A stretch of 48,976 nucleotides of DNA from Acidimicrobiaceae bacterium (GTDB lineage: Bacteria; Actinomycetota; Acidimicrobiia; Acidimicrobiales; RAAP-2): contig PKXJ01000011.1 in NCBI GenBank assembly GCA_003132305.1, positions 1 through 48,976 of the forward strand, written 5' to 3'. The translations under genes and the position numbers were made by a program. The notes below the pieces were generated by a model. That model saw nothing but the letters and a program-made list of their open reading frames with translations, had not been told where the DNA came from and made no database searches. Positions 34,641 to 42,308 of this stretch are shown in pieces. Numbering within the stretch: the first letter of the stretch is position 1; every line of letters begins with the position of its first letter.

Positions 34641-35423
34641 GTGACCCGGATCATGTTGAACGACCATCCCACGTGGGCGCTGTTGCCCCAGCGAAAGGGC
34701 AAAACCGTCGTTCTCTTGCACGGCGGACTGAGCAGCAGCGCCTCGCTGCTTCGAGTGTTGGGTCCCTCACTTTCGAAGCAGTTCGCGCTGGCGGCGTTCG
34801 ATCGGCGCGGTCACGGGCGAACCGCCGATACCGACGAGCCCTTCACCTTCGACGCAATGGCGGATGAGACCATCGCCTTTCTAGAGTTGCTGCAGCGGCG
34901 CGTCTTCCTTTTGGGACACAGTGACGGCGCGAACGTGGCGCTCTTGGTCGCGCTGCGTCGACCGGATCTGTTGAAGCGAGTAGTCCTGGTGGGCGCCAAC
35001 TACCACTACAAGGGTCTCGTGCCCATGAAGGAGTTCACGCCCGAAAGTGACGGGTTCGGCGATTTTGCTCGCGAGTACGCGAAGCAGTCGCCCGACGGCA
35101 TCGAGCACGCCGCCGTGGTCGTGGGTAAATCCGCGCACCTCGTGAAGACCGAACCAACGTTGACGGTGGCGAAACTGAGAACAATCTCGGTGCCGGTACT
35201 GGTGATGTCGGGCGACGACGACGTGGCCCGACTCGAACATACGGTGTCACTGTACGAGTCGATCCCGGAGTCCCAACTCGCCGTGCTACCCGGGACGTCG
35301 CACGCAGTGATGAAAGAGCGCACGAAGGAGAGCGTTCGCACCATTCGGCGCTTCTTCTTGGATCCGGTGCCACCCGTAACCGAGTACCCGTTACGACGCG
35401 GAGATCATGACGTCACGCACTAG
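34641..35423 (+). CDS. Alpha/beta-fold hydrolase
   Basis: A 260-residue cytoplasmic hydrolase. VVLLHGGLSSSASLLRV is the oxyanion-hole region, FLLGHSDGANVALLVAL the nucleophile elbow (Ser in GHSDG), VLVMSGDDDVARLEH the acid strand and LPGTSHAVMKE the catalytic His. Substrate class cannot be read; esterase, lipase-like or C-C hydrolase are all possible. Gap of 43 bases to the next gene, which has its own promoter. Confidence 0.85.
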   Translation: MTRIMLNDHPTWALLPQRKGKTVVLLHGGLSSSASLLRVLGPSLSKQFALAAFDRRGHGRTADTDEPFTFDAMADETIAFLELLQRRVFLLGHSDGANVALLVALRRPDLLKRVVLVGANYHYKGLVPMKEFTPESDGFGDFAREYAKQSPDGIEHAAVVVGKSAHLVKTEPTLTVAKLRTISVPVLVMSGDDDVARLEHTVSLYESIPESQLAVLPGTSHAVMKERTKESVRTIRRFFLDPVPPVTEYPLRRGDHDVTH

Positions 35424-35453
35424 CTCCATCACGGCGTGGCGCGGCCCGTTCAC

Positions 35454-35459
35454 TACACT
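35454..35459 (+). promoter_or_regulatory. Leaderless -10 box that fixes the start of the GT87-like gene
   Basis: TACACT ends seven bases before ATG 35467. An earlier in-frame ATG at 35407 would place this box inside the coding region, so the later start is preferred. Confidence 0.55.
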
Positions 35460-35466
35460 TAGCGTC

Positions 35467-36750
35467 ATGTGGGCGCGGCTCTGGAACGTGCGCGATCGTT
35501 TCATCACGTGGTGGACGGCGCTCGGCAAACTCACCGGTGATGGTCTTCTCTACTTCTTGGCCGCGGGTTTTTCCCTCGTGCTTGGATGGACGTCGTCACA
35601 ACCAGCGCAGTGGCAGTGGGGTTACTTGACCGTCGGGCCCTACCTGTTGATTGGCGCGGTCGCGTTCATTGTTGGACGACGAGTCCTACGACGTGAGCAC
35701 CTCGTTCGAGTAATTCTTCTGGGTGCCGTGCTCATCGGGGCGGTCTTCGTGCCGCTCGGACTCGAGACGCACTGGCGCCAGTTACACGGCGGCCACGGTG
35801 ACGCCCAGCCCGAGGTGGGCGTTATCGAGCGCTCGGGCAAACTTCTCAGCAAGGGCCAAGATCCCTATCGCGTGTACGTGAAGCACGGTCACCTCGTCAA
35901 CGAGATTCCGGGACTTCCCAAGTTCGAGTCGTTCTTCCCGTACTTTCCGCTGATGGGCGTCTTTGGTCTGCCGGCAGCTGACACCCACCAAAGCGAGGGA
36001 CTCACCGACGCGCGCATCATCATGACGCTGATGACTCTCTTCGCCAGCGGCTGGGCGCTCGCGCTCCTTCGCCTCTCCAAAGAACAGAAACTCCGCGTCG
36101 CCCAAGTCCTGCTGGCGCTACCGACGGGGGCGCTCTTTCTCTCGACGGGTGGTGACGATATGCCCATCTTGGCGCTGCTCTTACTGGGCGTCGCGGCGCT
36201 GCAGCGAAGACAGACCAACCTGGCGGGCATCAGCTTCGGGCTCGCCGCGGCGATGAAGTTGACGGCGTGGCCCATGGCCGCCGGCGCGCTGTTGGTGGTG
36301 CGAAATCCTGAGGGACGATCCACTTGGCGACGGCTCTTTCTGTGGGTGGGCGCCATCGTCGTCGTCACGACCGTGCCCTTCGTCTACAAGGCGCCCGGGG
36401 CCTTTATGTCAAACGTTTTCGCGTTCCCGCTCGGGTTCGCTGGCGTCGCGTCGCCAGCCGCGAGCGCGCTACCGGGCCACGTGCTCACGACGTGGTTCCC
36501 GGCCCTCGGCCACGTGCTCGCGCCGTTGGCGTTCTTGATCGGCGGGTACGTCGCGACGAAGTACGTTCACCGTCACTGGCCACTGACCCTCTCGCAGCTG
36601 TTGGCGATTCTGAGCGTGGTCTTTACCGTCATGATATGCGTCGCCACCGCGACGCGCGTGGGCTACGTGATCTATCCGCTCAATTTCGCGCTGTGGGCTG
36701 TCGTCACGCAGGACCACAAGGTGCCCGCGCCGGTACTCGTGAGTCAGTGA
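35467..36750 (+). CDS. Polytopic membrane glycosyltransferase, GT87/DUF2029-like
   Basis: About 427 residues with ten or more hydrophobic helices. SKGQDPYRVYVKHGHLVNEI, FESFFPYFPLMGVFGLP, ALFLSTGGDDMPILALLLLG and GISFGLAAAMKLTAWPMAAG are the loops and helices expected of polyprenyl-phosphate-mannose-dependent mannosyltransferases (GT-C fold); the Asp pair in GGDDMP and the Lys in MKLTAWP are the conserved spots. Acceptor unknown: a lipoglycan or cell-wall glycan is likely. The start is moved to MWARLWNVRD because of the promoter. It converges on the next gene with 2 bases between. Confidence 0.78.
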   Translation: MWARLWNVRDRFITWWTALGKLTGDGLLYFLAAGFSLVLGWTSSQPAQWQWGYLTVGPYLLIGAVAFIVGRRVLRREHLVRVILLGAVLIGAVFVPLGLETHWRQLHGGHGDAQPEVGVIERSGKLLSKGQDPYRVYVKHGHLVNEIPGLPKFESFFPYFPLMGVFGLPAADTHQSEGLTDARIIMTLMTLFASGWALALLRLSKEQKLRVAQVLLALPTGALFLSTGGDDMPILALLLLGVAALQRRQTNLAGISFGLAAAMKLTAWPMAAGALLVVRNPEGRSTWRRLFLWVGAIVVVTTVPFVYKAPGAFMSNVFAFPLGFAGVASPAASALPGHVLTTWFPALGHVLAPLAFLIGGYVATKYVHRHWPLTLSQLLAILSVVFTVMICVATATRVGYVIYPLNFALWAVVTQDHKVPAPVLVSQ

Positions 36751-36752
36751 CG

Positions 36753-37322
36753 TTAGACGGTCTCGGAGTTTTGGTAGATCTTGAACGTCCAGTTGACGCT
36801 CGTCGCGCTGGACTTGGTGACGGTGACGCCAACCTCCCAGTAGAAACCGTCCTTGCCGGCCTTTTGAAAGAGTGATTGGGGATCGCCGTTACTCGCGCCG
36901 CTGGAGAAGAGACTCCAGCCGCGGGCCCCGAGTTGCGCGTTGAAGAACTTAATGAGCGACGCGGCGCTGGCCTTGGCGGTGGCCATGGGCTGAGAACAGT
37001 CAAAGTCGCCAGCCCCCAGGTTCGGCGTGTTGGCGCCACGGAGAGGAACGGTGCCCACGGGTACGACGAAGGCGTCATCGATGTTCGAGGGAACCTCTTC
37101 GCTCTGGAGACAGTACTGAAGAGCCGGTCCCGGAGAGGCGTCGCGTTGTAAGCCACCGACCACGACCGGCAGGGTCGTCGTGGTCTCCTTGGTGACGCCC
37201 TGGTCGGCCACGAGGTTGATGACTAAAAAGACCACCAACATGAGCACCGCGAGGACTAATACTGCTCCCGCTGGCCAAAGACTGGTTGTGGTCGTTAACG
37301 GAGGCTGGGGCTCATTGCTCAC
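36753..37322 (-). CDS. Membrane-anchored hypothetical protein
   Basis: A 189-residue protein not recognised as a named family. One strong hydrophobic helix (AGAVLVLAVLMLVVFLVINL) near residues 21-40 follows a short polar N-terminus, then a Thr-rich linker (KETTTTLPV) and an extracytoplasmic domain with two cysteines (LQYCLQSEE, DFDCSQP) and FNAQLGARGWSLFSSGA. This resembles secreted actinobacterial proteins of unknown role. GTG 37322 overlaps the thiD stop by four bases, so it is translated with thiD; that link to thiamine may be accidental. Confidence 0.7.
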   Translation of the reverse strand: MSNEPQPPLTTTTSLWPAGAVLVLAVLMLVVFLVINLVADQGVTKETTTTLPVVVGGLQRDASPGPALQYCLQSEEVPSNIDDAFVVPVGTVPLRGANTPNLGAGDFDCSQPMATAKASAASLIKFFNAQLGARGWSLFSSGASNGDPQSLFQKAGKDGFYWEVGVTVTKSSATSVNWTFKIYQNSETV

Positions 37323-38134
37323 TCGCTCCATCCTAAATGGTCGATAGGACCGCGCCCCCTCCCGAGGCGCCAGGTCGTCGCGCCCGTGAGCGCGGCGAGC
37401 ACGAACGACTTGGCGTCACGCGTCGCGTCGGGCACGCTGCGCCCGAGACCGAGTCCCGCCGCGATGGCTGACGAGAGAGAGCACCCCGTGCCGTGATCGT
37501 TGTTCGTTTCAATGCGCGGTCCGTCGAAGATCGTGAGACCGTCGGAGCTCACCAGCAGGTCGGGCGAACGATCATCCGCGACGTGGGCGAGGTGTCCGCC
37601 CTTGACGAGGACGTAGCTCGGCCCCATAGCAAGAATGGTGCGCGCGAGCGACGCGACGTCGTCGAGGTCCTTCACGTCGCGCACGTCGACATCGCAGAGG
37701 ACAGCGGCTTCGCGAAGGTTGGGCGTGACGATCTGTGCGAGGGGAAAGAGCGCGCGCCGGTACGCCTCGACGCCGTCGTCGCTCATCAGCACGTGCCCGC
37801 TCGTCGAGACCAAGACGGGGTCAACGACCAGGTGGGGCAGGAGTCCTTCTCTCGCGAGCGCACTCACTCGTTCGACCGTGACTCCTTGCGCGAGCATGCC
37901 GGTCTTGGTGGCCCTTACGTCAAAGTCGGTCGTAACCGAACGCACTTGGGCCTCGACCGTGTCGGGATCGATGGTCAGAACTTCGCTCACGCCGAGCGTG
38001 TTCTGTGCCGTGACGGCCGTCAACGCCGTGGTCGCGTGCACGCCAAAGGCGTTGAAGGTTCGAATATCGGCTTGTATTCCGGCGCCGCCACCCGAGTCTG
38101 ATCCGGCTATTGACAAGGCCGTGATGGGTTGCAC
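37319..38134 (-). CDS. thiD: Hydroxymethylpyrimidine (phosphate) kinase
   Basis: A 271-residue ribokinase-fold kinase that phosphorylates HMP and HMP-P for thiamine synthesis. ALSIAGSDSGGGAGIQADIR at the N-terminus, VVDPVLVSTSGHVLMSDDG, VTPNLREAAVLCD, YVLVKGGHL and ETNNDHGTGCSLSSAIAAGL (anion hole and catalytic Asp) are diagnostic. GTG 38134 is chosen because the family begins right there and a -10 box sits six bases upstream. Confidence 0.95.
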   Translation of the reverse strand: MQPITALSIAGSDSGGGAGIQADIRTFNAFGVHATTALTAVTAQNTLGVSEVLTIDPDTVEAQVRSVTTDFDVRATKTGMLAQGVTVERVSALAREGLLPHLVVDPVLVSTSGHVLMSDDGVEAYRRALFPLAQIVTPNLREAAVLCDVDVRDVKDLDDVASLARTILAMGPSYVLVKGGHLAHVADDRSPDLLVSSDGLTIFDGPRIETNNDHGTGCSLSSAIAAGLGLGRSVPDATRDAKSFVLAALTGATTWRLGRGRGPIDHLGWSE

Positions 38135-38140
38135 CCTCTA

Positions 38141-38146
38141 ACCCTA
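38141..38146 (-). promoter_or_regulatory. Leaderless -10 box of thiD
   Basis: On the minus strand TAGGGT ends six bases before the thiD GTG. It lies in the 42-base divergent gap with thiG; no room exists for a classical TPP riboswitch. Confidence 0.6.
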
Positions 38147-38164
38147 GTTAGGGATGTTCGTTAG

Positions 38165-38170
38165 TACGCT
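38165..38170 (+). promoter_or_regulatory. Leaderless -10 box of thiG
   Basis: TACGCT ends six bases before the GTG at 38177, the same box and spacing as at pgsA. Confidence 0.6.
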
Positions 38171-38176
38171 GGGGCC

Positions 38177-38956
38177 GTGGAAGAGCTCTTTCAAGTCGGT
38201 TCGTTTCGATCGTCGTCGCGACTGGTCGTTGGCACCGGTGGCTTTCGATCCATGGACGTCCTCGAAGCGTCGATCCTGGCGTCGGGTTCTTCGATCGCTA
38301 CCGTTGCCCTGCGCCGTGTCGACCCGAACGTCGAAGGTTCGATTTACGATCTCTTGAAACGACTGAACGTCACGCTGCTGCCAAACACCGCGGGGTGTTA
38401 CAGCGCCGAGGAGGCGGTCAAGGTCGCCGAGCTGGCCCGCGAGGCTTTTTCGACGCCACTCGTCAAACTCGAAGTGATCGGTGACGATCTCACGCTGTTG
38501 CCCGACACCACCGAAACGCTCAGTGCCGCGGAAGAACTCGTACGTCGCGGCTTCGAAGTCTGGGCGTACACCTCGGACGATCTCATCGTCGCGCAACGTC
38601 TCGAACAGCTTGGCTGCGTCGCGGTGATGCCGCTCGGCTCACCGATCGGATCAGGACTCGGCATTCGTAACCCCCACGCCATCTCGCTCATTACCGATCG
38701 AGTCGACGTCTCGGTGCTGCTCGACGCCGGCGTGGGCACGGCCTCGGACGCCGCTCTCGCCATGGAACTGGGCTGTGACGGCGTGCTCGTGGCCTCGGCG
38801 ATGAACCGGGCCCTCGAGCCCGTACTGATGGCCGAAGCGCTTCGAGAGGCCGTGCGCGCGGGGTACCTGGCGCGGCGGGCGGGGCGGATTCCCACCCGCC
38901 TCCACGCGGAGGCGTCGTCGCCCTCCCTCGGTCGCCCCGACCTATTTGCCGGGTAA
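38177..38956 (+). CDS. thiG: Thiazole synthase
   Basis: A 259-residue TIM-barrel enzyme that builds the thiazole phosphate of thiamine from deoxyxylulose phosphate, dehydroglycine and ThiS thiocarboxylate. [38 protein letters not shown] (Schiff-base Lys), [18 protein letters not shown] and [20 protein letters not shown] then DGVLV are signatures. The opening VVGTGGFRS differs a little from the common GTGKY. No thiS or thiO gene is next to it in the window. GTG start and leaderless. Confidence 0.95.
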   Translation: MEELFQVGSFRSSSRLVVGTGGFRSMDVLEASILASGSSIATVALRRVDPNVEGSIYDLLKRLNVTLLPNTAGCYSAEEAVKVAELAREAFSTPLVKLEVIGDDLTLLPDTTETLSAAEELVRRGFEVWAYTSDDLIVAQRLEQLGCVAVMPLGSPIGSGLGIRNPHAISLITDRVDVSVLLDAGVGTASDAALAMELGCDGVLVASAMNRALEPVLMAEALREAVRAGYLARRAGRIPTRLHAEASSPSLGRPDLFAG

Positions 38957-38967
38957 ATACGGGACTA

Positions 38968-38998
38968 ACTACACGGGTGTAGTGCATCGGGCTAGTCT
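38968..38998 (+). promoter_or_regulatory. Promoter and dyad operator of the second MerR gene
   Basis: A perfect 7-bp inverted repeat, ACTACAC-GG-GTGTAGT at 38968-38983, lies just upstream of TAGTCT (38993-38998). If TAGTCT is the -10 box, the dyad covers the -35 and spacer, where MerR-type regulators bind. Self-regulation by the following gene is a natural guess. Confidence 0.5.
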
Positions 38999-39027
38999 GG
39001 TCAAACCTCGGTCGGGGAGGACAACGA

Positions 39028-39486
39028 GTGACTGATTCTGCAACTTTTGGATTTAGCGGACCGACGGTGTGTCGCCTCACGAGCGTGACGTACCGCCAGT
39101 TGGACTACTGGGCGCGCACCGGACTCGTGACGCCTTCGATCAGGCCCGCGACGGGCAGCGGCTCCAAGCGCGCCTACTCCTACGGCGACGTCCTGGAGGT
39201 CAAGGTGATCAAGTCGCTCCTGAGTTCGGGCGTGTCCTTGGCCCGCGCACGCCAAGCAGTTGAGTGTCTACGACGCTCACTCGGCGCCGATATCGCGTCG
39301 AGCAGTCTCGTTCTTTCGGACGCGGGGTCCGTCCTCGCGCACGACGACGGAGAACTCGTTGACCTCCTGCGTGGGGGTCAAGGGGTCTTTAACATCGTTC
39401 CTCTCGCGAAGGTGGTCGCCGAACTCTCGGCCACCCTTCGCCAACCAGAATTCGCTACGTCGGAGAAGGGGGCCGCCACGGCGTGA
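39028..39486 (+). CDS. MerR-family regulator (Rv1830/ResR-like)
   Basis: A 152-residue regulator. VCRLTSVTYRQLDYWARTGL is the winged-helix recognition region, followed by SGSKRAYSYGDVLEVKVIKS and LLSSGVSLARARQAVECLRR, the usual MerR wing and helix. No cysteine or metal motif is seen at the C-terminus, which ends in a short Ala-rich tail. It resembles Rv1830 of mycobacteria, which sits just before gcvB. GTG 39028 has GGGGAGGA six bases upstream, so unlike its neighbours this gene has a leader. It overlaps the next gene by four bases. Confidence 0.85.
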   Translation: MTDSATFGFSGPTVCRLTSVTYRQLDYWARTGLVTPSIRPATGSGSKRAYSYGDVLEVKVIKSLLSSGVSLARARQAVECLRRSLGADIASSSLVLSDAGSVLAHDDGELVDLLRGGQGVFNIVPLAKVVAELSATLRQPEFATSEKGAATA

Positions 39487-39881
39487 CCTCTTCGACGCTG
39501 AGCGACGATTCCCGTCGTCGCCATCCGAGCGTGGTACCTACTTCCGTTCAACTGTTTGCTCATCCCAGTGAGAAGCTCTTCTCGCAGTTACTCACGCTCT
39601 ACGGCCACGAGTGGATCTACGAGCCGATGGAGTTTCCGCTCGCGTGGAGCGACAAGGGTGTACCCACGCGCGGCTTTCGTCCCGATTTCTTCTTGCCCGC
39701 GCAGCGACTCTTCATCGAACTGACCGTCCTCGAGCAACGACTCGTGACCAAGAAGAACCAAAAGGTCCGCCGCTTCCGTGATCTCTATCCGGAGATCCCT
39801 CTACTCGTTGTCTACCAGCGTGACTACCACGAACTACTACGCCATCACGATCTGCGTATCGTTGACGGGCGAGCCGCCTGA
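39483..39881 (+). CDS. Small PD-(D/E)XK-nuclease-like protein
   Basis: A 132-residue protein. The core TRGFRPDFFLPAQRLFIELT followed by VLEQRLVTKKNQKVRRFRDL and YPEIPLLVVYQRDYHELL has the shape of a PD-(D/E)XK fold: Asp in RPDFF, Glu in IELT and a basic helix after it. I recall this domain fused to hypoxanthine phosphoribosyltransferase in some bacteria; here it stands alone. Nuclease activity is not shown; the usual Lys of ExK is a Thr here, so it may bind nucleic acid only. The GTG overlaps the MerR stop by four bases, tying it to that regulator. Confidence 0.65.
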   Translation: MTSSTLSDDSRRRHPSVVPTSVQLFAHPSEKLFSQLLTLYGHEWIYEPMEFPLAWSDKGVPTRGFRPDFFLPAQRLFIELTVLEQRLVTKKNQKVRRFRDLYPEIPLLVVYQRDYHELLRHHDLRIVDGRAA

Positions 39882-39886
39882 GCACC

Positions 39887-40948
39887 GTGAGCGACCGTCG
39901 ACCGTTTCTCTACGATCTACACGTCGAACTCGGCGCGAAGATCGTCCCCTTTGGTGGTTGGGAGATGCCCCTGCAGTACCAGACCGGTACCGTCGTTGAG
40001 CATCTCGCCTGTCGTCACGACGCCGTGGTCTTTGACGTCAGCCACCTCGGCACCGTGCGATGCGACGGAACCGAGATGTTCGACGCGCTGCAGAACACAT
40101 TGACGAACGATCTAAAGAAAATCGCGCCGGGTCGAGCTCAGTACACGCACCTCCTGACCGACGGCGGCTTCGTGGTCGACGACATCATTGTGTGGTGGGT
40201 GAGCGAGAACGAGTTCGACGTCATGCCCAACGCCTCCAACACCTCGGGCGTCACTTCGACGCTGCCGGGCCGTGACGTCACGGCCGAGCGCTGCGTGCTG
40301 GCCGTCCAGGGACCGAACGCCCGAGCGAAGGTCGCCGCCGTGGATCCGCGCTTTGGCGAGGTCGGACGTTTTCGTGTCGATCGGTTTGACTTTCATGGCG
40401 TGGAAGTTCGCGTCGCGGGCACGGGCTACACCGGCGAGCAAGGATTAGAGATCGCCGCGCCCAACGAGGTGGCGGAGCAGATCTTTCGCGGTCTCGTAGC
40501 GGCGGACGTCACGCCCGCGGGACTCGGCGCGCGTGACACCTTGCGTCTGGAGGCGGCGTTGCCGCTCTACGGCCATGAACTCACGCTTTCGTCGACGACG
40601 CTCGAGGCCGGACTCGGGTGGGTGTTGGGTTGGCAGAAAGAGACCTTCAAAGGACGCGCCGCCGTCGAGCGCGAACGCGCGCGGGGGGTGGCCCGGTTGT
40701 TGACCGGCGTCGCCGCGTCGGGTCGCCAACCACTGCGCGACGGGGGCGAAGTGGTCGTCAACGGCAAGCACGTGGGAGTCCTCACGTCGGGTAACTTCTC
40801 ACCCGTGCTCGAACACGGTATCGGGATGGGACTCTTAACGCCCGGACTCGAGGCGGGCGCCGAGGTCACCGTCGTGTTGCGCGGCCGTGAGATTCCGGCA
40901 ACGGTGACGCCCCTGCCCTTCGTTCGAAGGGAGTCGTCGGTTGGCTGA
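39887..40948 (+). CDS. gcvT: Glycine cleavage system T protein (aminomethyltransferase)
   Basis: A 353-residue tetrahydrofolate-dependent enzyme that releases ammonia and transfers methylene from GcvH to [23 protein letters not shown] at the N-terminus, [46 protein letters not shown] and [20 protein letters not shown] are signatures. It starts at GTG, 5 bases after the preceding stop with a weak GAG site. GcvPA overlaps its end by eight bases. Confidence 0.95.
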   Translation: MSDRRPFLYDLHVELGAKIVPFGGWEMPLQYQTGTVVEHLACRHDAVVFDVSHLGTVRCDGTEMFDALQNTLTNDLKKIAPGRAQYTHLLTDGGFVVDDIIVWWVSENEFDVMPNASNTSGVTSTLPGRDVTAERCVLAVQGPNARAKVAAVDPRFGEVGRFRVDRFDFHGVEVRVAGTGYTGEQGLEIAAPNEVAEQIFRGLVAADVTPAGLGARDTLRLEAALPLYGHELTLSSTTLEAGLGWVLGWQKETFKGRAAVERERARGVARLLTGVAASGRQPLRDGGEVVVNGKHVGVLTSGNFSPVLEHGIGMGLLTPGLEAGAEVTVVLRGREIPATVTPLPFVRRESSVG

Positions 40949-42308
40949 CTACCTGCCTCACACGAAAGAAGACGTTGACTCGATGTTGGCGTTTCTCGGC
41001 ATGGACTCACTCGACGATCTCTTTGCCCACATTCCTCAGGCCGTTCGTCTCGCCAATGGTCTCGACGTCGCCGAAGGGCTGAGCGAACCCGACGTGGCGG
41101 CGATCTTCTCTGGTTACACCAGCGCCAACAAGGCGAACGCCACGTCGATGACGTGCTTCGCGGGCGGAGGCGCGTACGACCACGAAGTGCCGGCCGTCGT
41201 CAAGATGCTGTCGAACCGTTCGGAGTTCGTCACCGCCTACACGCCCTACCAACCCGAAGTCGCCCAGGGCGTGCTCCAGGCCCTCTTTGAGTATCAAACG
41301 TTGGTCTCACGACTGAGCGGCCTCGCCATTCCTAACGCGTCGCTCTACGACGCGGCGACGGCTCTCGTGGAAGCCCTCAACATGGCGCACGGTGCTACCG
41401 GGCGCCAGAAGATGGTGATCTCCTCGGGCGTTCATCCGCACTGGCGCCAAGTGGCGCGCACGTTCGCTAGAGGCACCGGACACGAGATCGTTGAAGTACC
41501 CCTTCGTGACGGCGTCACCGACTGGAAGAGCGTTGACGCTACCAACACCGCGGCCGTCGTGGCGGCCTATCCCAACTACCTCGGCGTCCTCGAGGACCTA
41601 AGCGAGGCGAAGGCGCTCGCCGAAGCCAACGAAGCACTCTTCGTCGTCGGCGCCGACCCGGTCGCGGCGGGTGTCCTAAAGACGGCCGGTCAGTGGGGTG
41701 CCGACGTCTTCGTCGGTGAGGGGCAGGCCTTTGGAACGCCGCTCTCCTTCGGTGGACCCTATCTCGGACTCTTCGCGTGCACCGCGGCTCAGGTGCGTCG
41801 TCTGCCCGGGCGAATCGTTGGCGAAACGGTGGATTCGAGCGATCGCCGAGCTTTTGTCACGACACTTCGCGCCAGAGAACAGGACATTCGTCGTGAGAAG
41901 GCGACGTCGAACGTCTGCACTAACCAGACCTTGATGGCGGTCACGGCGGCAATCCAACTCGGCTGGCTCGGGACGTACGGACTGCGTGAAGTCGCGACGC
42001 GCTGCGCCCAAGGAGCGCACTACCTCTACGAAGGACTTCTCGGCCTCGAGGGGGTCGACGCGCACTCGACGCAACCCTTCTTTCGAGAGTTCGCGATCCG
42101 ACTTTCCAAGCCGGCCGACCAAGTCATCGCGGCCATGGCCGAGAGCAACATACTCGCGGGACTGTCCGTGGGAGCGCTGAGCGATGGCGGCGATCCTTCC
42201 ATCGAAGGCAACATTGAGAACGTGCTGCTCGTCACCGTGACCGAACGCCGCACCAGGGACGAGATCGATCACTACGTCAACGTGCTCCGAGAGGCGCTGA
42301 CGCGATGA
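40941..42308 (+). CDS. gcvPA: Glycine dehydrogenase (decarboxylating) subunit 1
   Basis: A 455-residue N-terminal half of the split P protein. [20 protein letters not shown] at the start, FAGGGAYDHEVPAVVKML, TAYTPYQPEVAQGVLQALFE and EGQAFGTPLSFGGPYLGLFA are family signatures. It keeps the fold but not the PLP lysine, which is in GcvPB. Start is TTG 40941, with GGGAG seven bases upstream, overlapping gcvT by eight bases. The two-subunit form contrasts with the single-chain gcvB at the matching mycobacterial locus. Confidence 0.95.
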   Translation: MADYLPHTKEDVDSMLAFLGMDSLDDLFAHIPQAVRLANGLDVAEGLSEPDVAAIFSGYTSANKANATSMTCFAGGGAYDHEVPAVVKMLSNRSEFVTAYTPYQPEVAQGVLQALFEYQTLVSRLSGLAIPNASLYDAATALVEALNMAHGATGRQKMVISSGVHPHWRQVARTFARGTGHEIVEVPLRDGVTDWKSVDATNTAAVVAAYPNYLGVLEDLSEAKALAEANEALFVVGADPVAAGVLKTAGQWGADVFVGEGQAFGTPLSFGGPYLGLFACTAAQVRRLPGRIVGETVDSSDRRAFVTTLRAREQDIRREKATSNVCTNQTLMAVTAAIQLGWLGTYGLREVATRCAQGAHYLYEGLLGLEGVDAHSTQPFFREFAIRLSKPADQVIAAMAESNILAGLSVGALSDGGDPSIEGNIENVLLVTVTERRTRDEIDHYVNVLREALTR

